DNA from: Atherix ibis
Taxonomy: Eukaryota > Arthropoda > Insecta > Diptera > Athericidae
Assembly (NCBI GenBank): GCA_958298945.1
Contig: OY282605.1
Coordinates: 118,788,267-118,852,266, forward strand
Direction: 5' to 3'
Length of the DNA stretch: 64,000 nt
Part shown: one piece after another, positions 23,736 through 35,529 of the stretch
Numbering within the stretch: the first letter of the stretch is position 1
Layout of the letters: every line of letters begins with the position of its first letter
The notes under the pieces: generated by a model
Databases searched by the model: none
Told to the model about the DNA's origin: nothing
What the model saw: only the letters and a program-made list of their open reading frames with translations
Position numbers and translations under genes: made by a program

Positions 23736-24749
23736 GTAAGGGATGTTTTTACCTGATCGGAATAAATAAAAATCGGAAGGAACAAGATCTGGAGAATACG
23801 GTGGATGCTTGATAACATCCCAATTCAACTCATTCAGCTTATGTTGGGTCATCATAGCCACATGTGGTCGCGCGTTGTCGTGATGAAACACTGCCCCTTC
23901 TCTGTTTACCAATTCTGGTCTATCCTTTTGAAGGGTGTAGTTCAATTTGGATAATTGCTGACAATATCGTTCTGCTGTAATTGTCTGATTGCGTTCCAAG
24001 AGTTCAAAATACACAATACCCTTACAATCCCACCAAACACAAAGCATAACTTTTTTTTGATGGATTTCGGCTTTCGAAGTTGTTAATGGCGCTTGTCCAG
24101 GTATAGGCCAATGTCTTTTTCTGGTCACGTTGTTGTACACGACCCATTTCTCATCTCCCGTTACCAAACGATACAAAAAAGATTCATGTTTTTGTCTCGC
24201 ACTCAAAGCAACGCACGTTGAAACACGATCCAATAAATTGGCAGCCGACAATTGATGAGGTATCGCTTAAAATGTCTTAATACGGTTGTTTGGTTGACTC
24301 CCATAATCGACGCGATCTCCCTGGTGGTTAGATATGGATTGGTGTCAATTATGACTTTTAACTTGTCGTCATCAACCTTCAATGGCTGCCCGGTACGTGG
24401 TTTATCCATTAGTGAAAAATCCCCAGATCGGAATTTTGTAAACCATCTTTTCGTACTTGTCGAACTTTGATGACATCTGCTCCATACACTTCGCAAATGT
24501 TTTTGGTTGCCACACTCGCGGTATTGTCTTTACGGAATTCATAAAGTAAACAATGACTTAAATGCACTTTATCGACCGACATTTTGAAAAAATACAAGGG
24601 CTCTTCACTGTACTCTGGCCAGGCCAAAAATTAATAGAAAGTAGAGAGAAAGCATCCTTTATACAATGGAATCATTTAAAAGAAGATACTATTCCTAGAA
24701 GAATACTAGGATCATAAAAAACGGGCATAACTTTTGCATACACCCAATA

Positions 24750-26560
24750 GTATTGAAATAATAATTTTTTTTTAGAGATTAATGTTACCAAATGAGTAAC
24801 TTTAAAAAGGATTAGCTCTAAAAGAAGAAAAGAAGAAATATTAAAAATTGTTTAAAATATTGTATTATAAAAAAAAATATAATTATATTAAAATTGTTTG
24901 TTTGTTTTGTTTATGTAAAAGGTCTCAAACACAATGTACGAGGAAAATAGCCATATTTAACTAATACGACCTTGAGGCCATTTTTAATCTCAGGTATGAC
25001 GGTTTTAATAGTCATAGCGCAGTTGATAAATGTGTATGTGGATTAAGTAGGTTAAAGAGAGGACTAGGAAATTGTGTAGTTGAATATAATAATTTCGTTA
25101 TAGGAGGAATTCTGCTTGAAAAGAAACTTCATATAACGTGATGTCTTCGATTAACGAGAATAAACTCGTGGATGATGGCGGTAAGAGCGATACGAATTGT
25201 GAGCAATTTTCTTGCTCAAAATTTAATATTGGCTGTTGAGTAAAGTCCGCTGTATACGACGTTTTTTGTCCTGCTTGTTTTCTTGCTTGCTACTGTACTG
25301 GTTGCGGTGCTAGAAATTACAACACTGCTTGCTCGGTTACTACTTTTCAAGCAAGATAATTTTGCTACTAATTTTTTTAATGAGAAGCAATGAGAGAACA
25401 TTATCTTGTCACAGGGGCTACATGAGAAAATGAAGGACATACTTTTGTGAAAATTACGTAATAGCTTGCTACGCTACTACCTTTTAACCAAAATTTCAGA
25501 AATAGAACCGTCACATGGGATACATGAGAAAATGATACATGTACTTTTGTGTCATTTGTTCGCAGCTAGAAATCCAACTTTTAAAAAAGCATCGCATAAC
25601 AACCATCACGCATAAAAACCATCACAAAATCATGCGCCGCAGCAAGCCTGAAAAGCAGTAGCGATTGTAGCAAGAAAAGAAGCAGGAAAAATAGCGCCGT
25701 GTGCAGACGTTGTAGCGAGAAATGTCTCACTATTTTCGTATTCTGTTCCATCGGATGGAGGTCGGTTCTGTTAGTTGGATGAGGGGAGTAGCCTAATAAA
25801 TACCGGGAATACTGAGGGAATTGGGTCAGGATGCCTACATGACCAGGCACACCCAACGCAACTGAATAAAGATATTGTTTATCAAGCGATATCTTCTCTC
25901 ATTTAGCATGAAAGGGTTTGAAGAAGCAAATTTGCTGAAAATTAACACCTAATGGGCATTTTTATGTTCTGCTGGTTATCGTATAGGGTAGAACTTAGTT
26001 ATGGAAAATACGCTTTTAACCTGTATGGAAAAATAATTGTTGAATAACGTGCAAAATCTTTTTGAGATGTTTGATTAATCTTGCACTCGAGGCGTATTAA
26101 CCCCTAATTAACCAAGCAATCCATGGCGCACCTGAACGGATATTTGGGATGTTTTGAAATGGGATATTAACATTCATTAACGCTTTTATACAGAATTAGC
26201 CAAAAAAAAGAGGAAAAGTTTCTTTTTCCGAATGAAAGTGGTCAAAATATTCCCAAAAATCAAGGAGTGTAATGGATAATCAGAATTCTTTTAAAGTTAA
26301 CCCGATACCTGACATTAAGAAGAAGGTGTAATAAAGGACTAAAAGAAGCTCCAATAGCCAATTTTATGCAACCTTTGACCGCTGACTTAATTTTACTGAA
26401 ACTTTCCTTTATAACATCCTGCCATAAAGGTTGAGACAATAGAACAAGATGCCGTCGAGAAATAAAATTTTTTTTTCAATAATAGATTCTTCAGTTTTCA
26501 ATCTTTTTACAATTGTATTGTATATTGGATAACATTTGTAGTGTTTATGAATATTTCATA
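24750..26560. other. Intergenic DNA, unassigned repeats
   Basis: No coding sequence recognised. Local direct repeats are visible: TACATGAGAAAATGA occurs near 25421 and again near 25520, and ACCATCACGCATAAAAACCATCAC lies at about 25601-25624. It may be a decayed transposon, but I cannot assign it. Confidence 0.35.
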
Positions 26561-26568
26561 CTTAACAT

Positions 26569-27862
26569 TTTTGGCTGAAAAGTTTATAAGATAACACAGC
26601 AAAATTATTTTTTTTTGCAAAATTCATTTTAATTATTCAACATAACATAGTTGCCTTCGAGGGCGATACAGCGATTATAGCGATCTTCCAACTTTTCGAT
26701 ACCATTTTTATAGTACTCTTTCGGTTTTGCCTCAAAATAGGCCTCAGTTTCGGCAATCACTTCATCATCGGTCTAAAATTTTTTGCCAGCGAGCATTCTC
26801 TTGAGGTCTGCAAACAGGAAAAAGTCGCTGGGGGCCAGATCTGGAGAATACGGTGGATGGGGAAGCAATTCGTAGCCCAATTCATTGAGTTTGACCATCG
26901 TTTTCATCGACTTGTGACACGCTGCATTGGCTTGGTGAAACAACACTTTTTTCTTCTTCAAATGAGGCCGTTTCTTAGCGATTTCTTTCTTCAAACGATC
27001 CAATAACGCTATATAATATTCGCTGTTGATCGTCTGTCCCTTCTGGAGATAGTCAATGAATATTATACCATGCGCATCCCAAAATACAGACGCCATCACC
27101 TTGCCAGCCGACTGTTGCGTCTTTCCATGCTTTGGATTCGGTTCGTCGCTCGCTCTCCACTCTGCCGACTGCCGATTGGACTCTGGAGTGTAGTGACGTA
27201 GCCATGTTTCATCCATTGTCACATATCGACGCAAAAATTCGGGTTTATTGCGCTTTAGCAGCTCCAAACACTGCTCAGAATCATCAACACGTTGTTGTTT
27301 TCGGTCCACAGTGAGCTCACGCGGCACCCATTTTGCACACAGCTTTCGCATGCCCAAATATTCATGCACGATATGTCCAACACGCTCTTTCGATATCTTC
27401 AGAGTCTCAGCTATCTCGTTCAACTTCACTTTACCGTCATTTAAAATTATTTTGTGGATTTTTTTGATGTTTTCTGCCGTAACCACCTCTTTTGGGCGTC
27501 CACTGCGTTCTGCATCAACTGTGCTCGTACGACCAGAACGAAATTGACGAAACCAATATTCCACAGTTGAAATAGCTGGAGCAGAGTCCGGATAACGTCT
27601 GTCAAACCATGCTTTGGTTTTCACTGTACTTTTTTTCATCAAAAACCAATGCTTTATCAATACACGAAATTCGTCTTTATCCATTTTTTTTTTCAATAAC
27701 AAAAGTTGCTTCACTCACAATGCTATATCTCACGAACCAATCGAGCGATTGCTGTCAAATTTTGACAGGAATCATTTGAAGGATGGTACTTTGTGATAAT
27801 TAAGTAGATTTTTGCAAGAGGCGCCATCTAGACGTCAACCTTATAAACTTTTCAGCCGAACT
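26569..27862 (-). mobile_element. Irritans-type mariner (Himar1-like), defective
   Basis: Inverted ends GGCTGAAAAGTTTATAAG near 26572-26590 and, inverted, near 27842-27858. The transposase is on the minus strand. The protein closely resembles the irritans-group Himar1 type (LKISKERVGHIVHEYLGMRK, RYVTMDETWLRHYTPESNRQ). Exact ends are uncertain by a few bases. Confidence 0.85.
26629..27684 (-). pseudogene. Irritans-type mariner transposase, two lesions
   Basis: From MDKDEFRVLIKHWFLMKK (ATG 27684) to the stop at 26629, normal length. WVPREL and YSPDLAPSDFFLF are present and the first catalytic Asp (MDETW) is intact. The second catalytic Asp is Ala (FHQANAACHK for HQDNAPCH). A UAG after AGKKF (26773-26775) cuts the C-terminal 48 residues, which otherwise still read well (EVIAETEAYFEAKPKEYYKN). 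Confidence 0.88.
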
Positions 27863-27869
27863 ATTACCT

Positions 27870-28445
27870 AACCATCGTTTTTACAAAATTTAAAAGAAAA
27901 ACTTGAAGAATTTCACAAAAAAAACGTGAAGAATTTACAAAAAAAAACTATTAAAGCACTGTTTTTTTATGATTTTTTTACTTCTTATTATTTTTATTAT
28001 AGCACTTTGTCAAATAACTGATCAATTATTTCGAATATCAAATATTTTTTTCTGTATGTACTATGATGATGAGTACGTGAATAGATTATATTAAGGTTGC
28101 GCAAATATGCGATTACGTATACATAATATTAGTCAGGAATATTTTAATGTACGACCTTTAGCGGGTGTGTATAGTTGTTCTCTAGAATTTTCTTATAAAA
28201 AAAATTGGATCGTCATTTGTATTCATAAATAAAACAATATTTCTTGAATTCTTTAATGAAGTGTTATCCAACATGTGGATTGAAAAGTAAAGTCAAATCA
28301 AATATATCTAAAATTAAGATGTTGATACAATTTTTTTTTTAATTGCTTAAATCCTGTCATTATGTATAAAATTAAACAGTACTTAAATGGTTGTCACGAG
28401 ACTTTTTGATCCTTTTAAGATATTTTTTCGCATATTTGTCAGCGT
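27870..28445. other. Intergenic DNA
   Basis: AT-rich, no feature recognised. Confidence 0.4.
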
Positions 28446-28448
28446 AAA

Positions 28449-29299
28449 TACGAGGTCTGCCCAAAAAGTATCGAGAATTTTTAATTTCCGCGAGTAACGG
28501 AAAGTTCGGCCATTTTGAATGTTCAGTTAATTTTTGACAGCTGATTTGCTTGCACGTGTTTTGGCTCGTTTTGGATTTTTGCCAAATTTTGACCAAAAGA
28601 AGCATCGCATTAACATTGCTAAGGACCTGTTGTACTCTGTCTGCGACGACCTAAATTTGCTCCAGAGGGTCATAACTGGTGACGAATTATGGGTTTATGG
28701 TTATGACGTAGAAACCAAAGCTGAATCGTCCCAATGGAAGCTGCCTCACGATCCAAGACCGAAAAAAGCGTCAAGTTCGGTCGAATATGAAAGTTTTGCT
28801 TACAGTTTTCTTCGATTGCAGGGGCGTAGTGCATCATGAGTTCTTGCCACAGGGTAAAACGGTCAATAAGGAATATTACCTGCAAGCTATGCGCAAGTTG
28901 CGTGAAGCAATCCGCCAGAAATGGCCGGATTTGTGGAAGAACAAAAATTGGCTTTTGCACAATAATAACGCCCCTGCTCACGCATGTTGCTTGTGCGCGA
29001 AGTTTTGGTCAAAAACAACACACTAATAATGCCGCAGCCACCGTATTCCCCCGATCTGGCTTCCTATGACTTTTTCTTGTGAAAGGACGACGCTATGCTA
29101 CGATTGAGGAGATAAAGATGCCATCGAAGATCACAAAAAATGATTTTTCGAAGTGCTTCGAGGATTTGAAAAAACATTGGCACAAGAGTATAATATCTGG
29201 TGGGGATTACTTTTAAGAGGACAAAATAGATATTCATGAATAAATAAATAATTTTTGAAAAAATACAAAATTCGCGATACTTTTTGAACAGACCTCGTA
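28449..29299 (+). mobile_element. Mariner family 'ACGAGGTCTG', copy 1, defective
   Basis: Ends TACGAGGTCTGCCCAAAAAG (left) and the complement of TACGAGGTCTGTTCAAAAAG (right). The plus-strand transposase is in pieces: NFDQKKHRINIAKDLL, TGDELWVYGYDVETKAESSQ, VFFDCRGVVHHEFLPQGKTV and LKRR-type C-terminal remnants. The N-terminal DNA-binding region is missing. The second catalytic Asp is Asn (HNNNAPAH). Four related copies lie at 37577, 52412, 54378 and 59416. Confidence 0.8.
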
Positions 29300-29309
29300 T
29301 AAGCTTTTA

Positions 29310-30800
29310 CTTAGTTCTACAAAAAAATATCAAAGGGCGTCAAATCGAATGATTTTGAAGGCTAATTGAAATCACAAAATCTCGAAATTACATGTCCTTG
29401 GAACTTTGTGCGAAATAAAGCCAAAATTTTCTATATTTTGTAGCTTCTGGTGCCGTTTTATGATTCAGATTAAAATTTTCAAGCTCAAGCCCAAAATTAT
29501 TGGGAGTACAAATGGAAAACCGCCGGTTTTTTTCAAAATTTGAAGCTTTATTGTGGAAAAATTCTATTGTCCATCGCTAGCCACAACTTATTCCCATCTT
29601 TCTGCCAACATATGGATTCCATGTCGAAAAAACTGTTCCCCCTTTTGAGGCGATCGACCTAATTTTTGGTCTCTGCGTAAGATTGGAAGTGCGGCTCAGC
29701 CAGGCCACGCGTCATCGATGGTGGAAAGGACGATATCTCAATAATAGGACGTCCCATTTCAGTATTTCCAGGTAGGCTTTAACCACCTTAGCAACATGTA
29801 TTGTGGTTGTTTTTCCTTTAATACTCGGCTTAAAGGCAGCAGTTATGTTCGGTAGCGGGCTCCTGCGATGGTTCCAGCTCATAATATACCACGCCAATCT
29901 GGTGCTACCAAATACATAGCATGAGTTTTGAGCTATAGAAGTTTGACTTGGCCGTCGATGTTGATGCCCCCACGATTTTCTTCGCTTTGGATTATCGTAA
30001 TGGATGCACTTTTCATTGCCAGTCATAATACAAAAAACCCTCTGTTTTTTTACCGTTAAAGCATCTGTTCGCACATGAAAAAATGCCGTTTGACATCTCT
30101 CGGCTTCAACTCGTGTGACACCCAATTTCCTAACTTTTAGATCATTCCCAAGGCTTTCAAATGATAAGAAATGACTTTTTGAGTCATGCCCAATGAATCT
30201 GCAAGTTGTTGGTGCTTTTGACATGGATCTTCATCCAATAATGCCTCCAATTCTGCGTCTTCAAACTTTGGACGCCCCTTGCCTTCCACGTCGAAATCAC
30301 CACTTTTATAGCGTTGGAACCATGTGCAACACGCAAAAAGAAAAAGCTCCCGCAAATGTCACTTATTTGGTTCAATTTTCAACATTTTCAGATACAAAAA
30401 AATATGTGACGCCGATAAAAACTCACAAAATTTTTGATGAGTGACTGTTGACAGATGCCTAAGCTTACGATTATAACGTTTCTGATCCGATATTTTCGAA
30501 CAGCATTTACTGCTGGCGCCATTTATTAGAAACCCCATTTATAGTCTCAATAGGTGGTTGTCATACGGTCATAGTGATCCTTCCCTTCTTCATTTTCAAA
30601 GAAATAAATACTTCAGCAAAAAAAATGCACACCAGGCAGTCACTTTTTGAGGATAAAATAGCTTCTCCACATTCACTTTTGGTTTTTTAGAGCCCTATTG
30701 ATTGACGTATAACTTGAACAAAACATGAGCCTCATCGCTGAAAGGAAGTAATATCCTCTTAAAGCACGAAACGAAAACGTAAATACGGACGAATTATCAA
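29310..30800 (-). mobile_element. DD41D-like relic split by a mariner
   Basis: Left part 29310-29506 and right part 30544-30800 resemble the two halves of the relic at 21590-22010, including ATGAGCCTCATCGCTGA near 30727. The intervening kilobase is a different mariner. Strongly decayed. Confidence 0.45.
29507..30543 (-). mobile_element. Mariner inserted in the DD41D relic, defective
   Basis: Begins TACAAATGG and ends with the complement of TATAAATGG; the inverted ends are short and diverged. The transposase (30385 down to 29563) is broken into several frames. It keeps TWFQRYKSGDFDVEGKGRP, TGNEKCIHYDNPKRRKSW (first Asp changed to Asn), and the C-terminal HMLAERWE..VVASDGQ. It belongs to the same subfamily as the inner mariner at 22452-23735. 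Confidence 0.65.
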
Positions 30801-31120
30801 TTTTTAATCTTTAATATAAAATGGCAAACTTAAAGTAAAATAAATTTTATTTTATACGAAATATATATTTATTAGTTGTGAAATGACAGGTGTATACTTT
30901 ACGAACTATAGAATGAATAATGTTGTATTTGGTTTTGGCCGATGGTTAACTTACAAACTTGATCAAAACTGACGAAAAAACGTTTCTTCCCTAACGCCCC
31001 AATAAGCTCACAAAGTTGAACTCACACAGAATAGATACTCACAAACGCATTTAATACAAGTAAATAAGATATAAAAAAAAACAGTAATTTCTCTGATTAT
31101 TAAAAAGTATTTTTTTAAAA
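30801..31120. other. Intergenic DNA 3' of bHLH gene 2
   Basis: AT-rich, no feature recognised. Confidence 0.4.
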
Positions 31121-31122
31121 TG

Positions 31123-31257
31123 TTTATTCACATTTCAATTAAATTTAAAGCTTATGCCCTTATCACAGAACAGGAGTCAATCCGAGTAGAGATGAAGAAT
31201 TAATTGATTGCACACAGCCACCGGATAGCTCATACGAGATTGAAGATAGCACCTTGC
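31123..31257 (-). promoter_or_regulatory. 3' region of bHLH gene 2 with K and Brd boxes
   Basis: On the transcribed strand: K box TGTGAT at 31162-31167, Brd box AGCTTTA at 31146-31152 and AATAAA at 31123-31128, all within 135 bases of the stop. The same two boxes occur after bHLH gene 1 in the opposite order. Confidence 0.7.
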
Positions 31258-31836
31258 TTACCAAGGTCTCCAAACACCGTAGATCCTTTCCCGAGTATAC
31301 AAAGTATTCGCACTGAGATCAGTTGATTGTAATGATGCAAATATTGGCGATTCTGCTGATGGAGTTTTATGATCTGCCCATGAGTATCCAGTTATTGCCG
31401 GAGATAGCGGTAAGGGTAGTTGGTGCGTAGGTTGATCATCCATCTGATGCAGACGAGTAGCCAAACAAGACATCAGCTTAGTACCGAGATTGAGATCGAT
31501 ACCCGGCAACGAAGATAGAATTTTTGAAATTTGCTCAGCAGCATGAACGAATCCAGAACGGAAGCAGTCCGATCCTGATGGCTCCCGATAATTATTGCTG
31601 TGAACGGTCAATTTTCCGCGACGTTTTAACTTTTTCATATGCTCGACCGTCAGCTCCAGAATATCTGCCTTCTCTAAACGGGTTACATGCTCCCCCTCCT
31701 GTGTCAAACACTCTACCATTAAGTCCTTAAGATCGTCTAGACATTTATTAATGCGTGCACGTCGTTTACGCTCCAACATCGGTTTCATCACCTTCCGGTA
31801 TTGATAAGTCTTTGACATTTCTATTTCCATGACCAT
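31258..31836 (-). CDS. Enhancer of split bHLH-Orange repressor, second gene
   Basis: A 192-residue nuclear repressor in one exon. The first 70 residues are close to those of bHLH gene 1: [20 protein letters not shown], bHLH about 14-71 with the HES proline, and [20 protein letters not shown]. The Orange domain is about 92-131 ([17 protein letters not shown]...[14 protein letters not shown]). WRPW at 189-192 is the Groucho-binding end. [17 protein letters not shown] recalls fly mgamma/mdelta. It lacks the SPASSGY phosphorylation segment of gene 1, so post-translational control may differ. I chose the ATG at 31836, aligned with gene 1; the 21 codons upstream start from TTG and are not homologous. 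Confidence 0.94.
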   Translation of the reverse strand: MVMEIEMSKTYQYRKVMKPMLERKRRARINKCLDDLKDLMVECLTQEGEHVTRLEKADILELTVEHMKKLKRRGKLTVHSNNYREPSGSDCFRSGFVHAAEQISKILSSLPGIDLNLGTKLMSCLATRLHQMDDQPTHQLPLPLSPAITGYSWADHKTPSAESPIFASLQSTDLSANTLYTRERIYGVWRPW

Positions 31837-32351
31837 GTCGTCGTCTCTTCTCGTTACGAGTATGTAACAACGGCGATCATACAATGTGTGCACGGCCAAC
31901 TCTTAATACGAGTGCATCTGAGATCTGTGATCCAGCGCTCCTTATTGAAATGCAGTAATTTATCTTGAGCTGACTAACGACTTGTTAACCGACTCCTTTT
32001 CGCAATTTAGCCTTCCCGTTCTCGTTCGATTTAATTTGTTTCCAACTAAAAGCGCACAACACGAATACACGTGCTCAGCTCGCCAATCATCAGGCAATCA
32101 CTCAAACGACTCGAGAACTCGTCAGTTTCCTTTCCCGCCTGCATGCACGGCTACTACTACCTGTTGGAATCCCGCACGTTCAAATTGCCCACTTGCCCAT
32201 TCGTTTGCATCCGTGTTGCTTCGTTCCCAACGTCTTGGAGACAACGCTTGTGGCTGCGATTTAATGATTGTGATTGTGATTGCGATCGCGTTCGAGTTCG
32301 AGTTCAAGACTGCTTTGCTTTTGGTTTTTGTTTGTTGGCCAACTGACTTAA

Positions 32352-32388
32352 GAATGACTCAAAAACCCGTTTGACATCCTCTTAAATA
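32352..32388 (-). promoter_or_regulatory. Core promoter of bHLH gene 2
   Basis: On the minus strand a TATA-like TATTTAAG (32388-32381) precedes an initiator TCATTC (32357-32352), giving +1 at about 32355, 33 bases from the TATA-like start. The 5' untranslated region would be about 519 bases. The layout is the same as in bHLH gene 1. Confidence 0.55.
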
Positions 32389-32399
32389 TAATTTCAGAC

Positions 32400-32449
32400 C
32401 GTGGGAAACAGATTTGTCGTGTGATTCCCACACGATGTCGACCACCTGC
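32400..32449. promoter_or_regulatory. Su(H) paired site plus proneural A site, bHLH gene 2
   Basis: CGTGGGAA at 32400-32407, TTCCCACA at 32425-32432 (17 bp between) and CACCTGC at 32443-32449 (10 bp after the pair). Spacings are identical to bHLH gene 1 and several intervening bases are also shared (ACGAT after the second octamer). It is 45 bp from the predicted transcription start. Confidence 0.9.
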
Positions 32450-35400
32450 CCCTTTTAGATCCAACCAATGTACTCGTGCATATACAAAGCGCGAGTTCTT
32501 ATGGTATGTTAGCGTTGATATTCTGGAATTAAAAGTGGCACTGGCACTGGAACCGACACAGCCACTCTAACATACTTCATCGCTATACGGTCCGCTTTGT
32601 AAGGTCTTAGCTCCGTACTTTGCCCCCCAGTTTTCTGACCCAAAACCAGCCGGCTTCTGGTCCCTAGTCCATACTCTTTAGCCTCAAGGCTTATACCATC
32701 GATTACTGCCAACTGACTACCGGCTCCCATGACGTCCTTCTCGTTTTATGGTGTTCAGTTTCTCCCTATCAGCGTAGCTTAGCAGCCCAGCACCCAATCA
32801 CCACGTTTCGCATCACTGTCCCTCTCGCCTATGCACTCATACGACAAGTGGCATTTCTGTTACGAGTGAGTATACGAACATATCTTGACGGTTGATAGCG
32901 CTTCTGGCTTTGGTTCGGTCATAATGATATCCAGAATCCAATGTACACACGTACAAATTAACCAGTGCGATTCTAGTAGCTAAAGATTTGAAAGGCACTC
33001 GAATTGGTGCTTTTCTTCGTTCCCGTCGCCCCAAACCGCCCGCAAAAAAACCTTTTATTCCAACAACCAACCCATGATCATCAACTACCGGCGGCAGTTA
33101 CCAGTTTAGCTAAATTGTCCCAGTGCCTCTCCGCCGTCAACCAATAGTTAACACTTAACATTCTATATGAATGGTACGGCCTTTGGTGCTTTTGGATCCC
33201 AGCAATCTTGGGGCTCAATCATGTTGGCTTCTTATCGTGTGTTCTCTTATTGTGGCATCCGTTGCCTTTCCATTTTCTCATGTTCAGTTTTCGCTTGTTC
33301 GATGTTTTCGCATTCGTTGTACTTTTTCTACAGTCGTTTCTGCCGTCTTACGTGTAAAGTCGTCTGGCGTTCGGTCCACTGTTAGCTTTTGGCCATTAGC
33401 CGTACGTCGCATGGCCCCTTCTTCAATTCAACGTTAAGTGCAAGTGTCGGTGTTTAACTTGTCGAATTGCTGCGTCCAACAGCCAGTCGCGTCAGTCAGT
33501 CGAGCCAGTGGAGAAAGAGAATCGTTTCGATGCGCCATAAAATAAAATGATCGTGAATTGGATTGATCGTACGTTAAACACGCGATCGGCACGGGTTACG
33601 GTTTACTGCGTCTTCGACTTCATCGTGTCCGTTGCTGCCACTGTTATCGCGATGCGATATTAACAATCACCGTCTCTTGATTACTCTCTCTCGGCGACCC
33701 TCTTGAATGTATTTTCGTAAACAAATTGACTGACTGTTGTTGTTGCTATTGCTGTATTGTTGCTACACCATTGATGTTTTTGTTGCTTAGCCATATCGTT
33801 TTGCATCATTCATATTTGTCCATGCTCCTTGGCCTGCCAGTCGTTGCGGATAGAGATCGTCGAGGAACATTGTTGACTTTGGCTTATTCGATTCCCAGAC
33901 CTTTGAGGTCTTTAGAGATTGGTCGAGTTTCGCCGGGACTGACAGTATTCAATATTTTTTTTTTATTTTTATTTTCATTTCGTGTACTCAAGTTGATTGT
34001 TTGGTTGAGCATCTCTTCTGGGTAGTCAGTCCATCCAGTCGTCTATGAATGACTCTGATGATTGCGAGGGATGTGGTTGCAAAAAGTGCGGCAACTAGAA
34101 ATTATGATAACTGCCTATTATCAGTGAAGATTGGTCTTGCAGGCTGACAAGGATTTGCTAATGCTTGCAATAATCATAATGAGTCTCCAGTGAATAAACT
34201 GAATGGATGTCATCGTGGAGCAGCCGCATTGACATAATCTCGATTGGATGGACACATGCTCCCATGGCTTCTCTGACTTTTTGCCGATTGTGTAAATTTT
34301 ATTCAAGGCGGATGATGGAATCTGACGATCTAGTGGGGAGTAGAAAAATTCACTATTTTCAACTGGAATAATTACTGTCTCATCATTAGTGGGTAGCGAC
34401 GTACGCAGAAGAAATTGTCTGGCAAGATGATATTGATGGATTTTGACGGCGACACAGACATGATGCTGGTTCTGATGGAGATGGCGATGGCTATGGAGAT
34501 GATGATGACGATGACGATGATTATGATTATGATTACGATGTCGACGATGGTGGTGACGTGAATGGATATCGAGTCAAATTACGCTTTCGGTTTCGCATTT
34601 TCCGTAATAATTTATTACTGAGGGAGGAGCAACTCGCTACTTGCCAAGTCCGGGGCTTGTTCATCAATTGCCAACAAATTAGTAATCTCGTTCCATGGAA
34701 TAATGAATTCTTAGCCGACCTAATGTGAACGGACGTCGGCGCTTTGGGTTCGAGTTATGAAATTCGATCGTGCTGGTGGTCGATTTGATTGATTAGATAT
34801 GGAAATGCCAGTAGAATGTGCGCACGAGTTCCAGTTTGGTGGAATGGCGGATCGTTTGATCAATTGACCCATTCATGATTTTTATATTTGATCAGCTCTA
34901 TCAACAACGTACCATTGGCATTGAATATCATTTTTTTTTGTTGCTGTTTCGGTAATTTTTTTGTCTGGTCTTTGTTAAATTTAAAGAAAATTTTTTTTTA
35001 TCATTTTTTTTAACGGATTTTATATTAATTTTCCATGGAAAACATCTTCGATTTCTGTGGGATTTTGCAGCATTTGATCATCATTTTATGACTACCACTC
35101 GTATTCGCATAAAATCCAGAGCAATGGGTGAATGTTTGATCATAAATTTATTATGTAATTTTATCATTGGAACTGAATCATTTCAACATGAAAACTTTAC
35201 ATTTTTATGCTGTTTATTATTACGCAAATAATAGGATAGTTTCAGTTTGAGTTAATTAAAAATTAATCATTGTCATAAAAATTATAAATTTCGAAGAAGA
35301 AAAAAAACGACTATGATTAAATATTGATTTTGCAAAAATCATCAAATTTATTTGAAATCATTTGGAGAGTTTTTTTTTAGGTTTTTTTTCGAAATTTCTT

Positions 35401-35500
35401 TTACTGTTTGTAAATAATCCTTAAAATCTCTTTTAATTATGTATTTTTTTTTTGTGGTCTTCCAATATTTAAAATATTGTGAAATTAAGTTTTTACATTT
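32450..35500. other. Upstream DNA of bHLH gene 2, probable enhancers
   Basis: About 3 kb without recognisable transposons and with higher GC than the surroundings up to about 34900. It holds copy 3 of the 19-bp element. A GAT/GAC-rich microsatellite lies at about 34496-34555. Open frames here lack known motifs. From about 34900 the sequence becomes AT-rich. Confidence 0.45.
33579..33597 (+). promoter_or_regulatory. 19-bp shared element, copy 3
   Basis: Reads CACGCGATCGGCACGGGTT, about 1.2 kb upstream of the predicted start of bHLH gene 2 and in the same orientation relative to it as copy 2 is to bHLH gene 1. Confidence 0.6.
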
Positions 35501-35529
35501 AGGAAATTTTGTGGTCTATGTTCGGGGAG

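Larger units (their letters stand above)
22348..24582 (-). pseudogene. Outer mariner transposase, interrupted
   Basis: Starts at the ATG at 24582 (MSVDKVHLSHCLLYEFRKDN). A frameshift follows near 24460. It continues with RWFTKFRSGDFSLMDKPRTG, TGDEKWVVYNN (first Asp), FHHDNARPHVA (second Asp) and YSPDLVPSDFYLF (third Asp). The frame then runs into the inserted mariner at 23735. The C-terminus resumes at 22451-22348 with ASKSTEFYTNGINKLIERWE and a stop. About 20 residues between the two parts look missing. The catalytic triad is present, but frameshift and insertion make it dead. Confidence 0.8.
22265..24749 (-). mobile_element. Outer mariner, split by a second mariner
   Basis: Inverted ends TATTGGGTGTATGCAAAAG at 22265 and its complement ending at 24749 enclose a minus-strand DD34D mariner. 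It is interrupted at 22452-23735 by another complete mariner. Without the insertion it would be about 1.2 kb, the normal size. Confidence 0.85.

Noticed and set aside
31837..31899. Extending bHLH gene 2 by 21 codons
   Set aside because: Begins at TTG and has no similarity to other E(spl) proteins; the ATG at 31836 aligns with gene 1.
34496..34555. Asp-rich coding stretch
   Set aside because: It is a GAT/GAC microsatellite without an extended reading frame.
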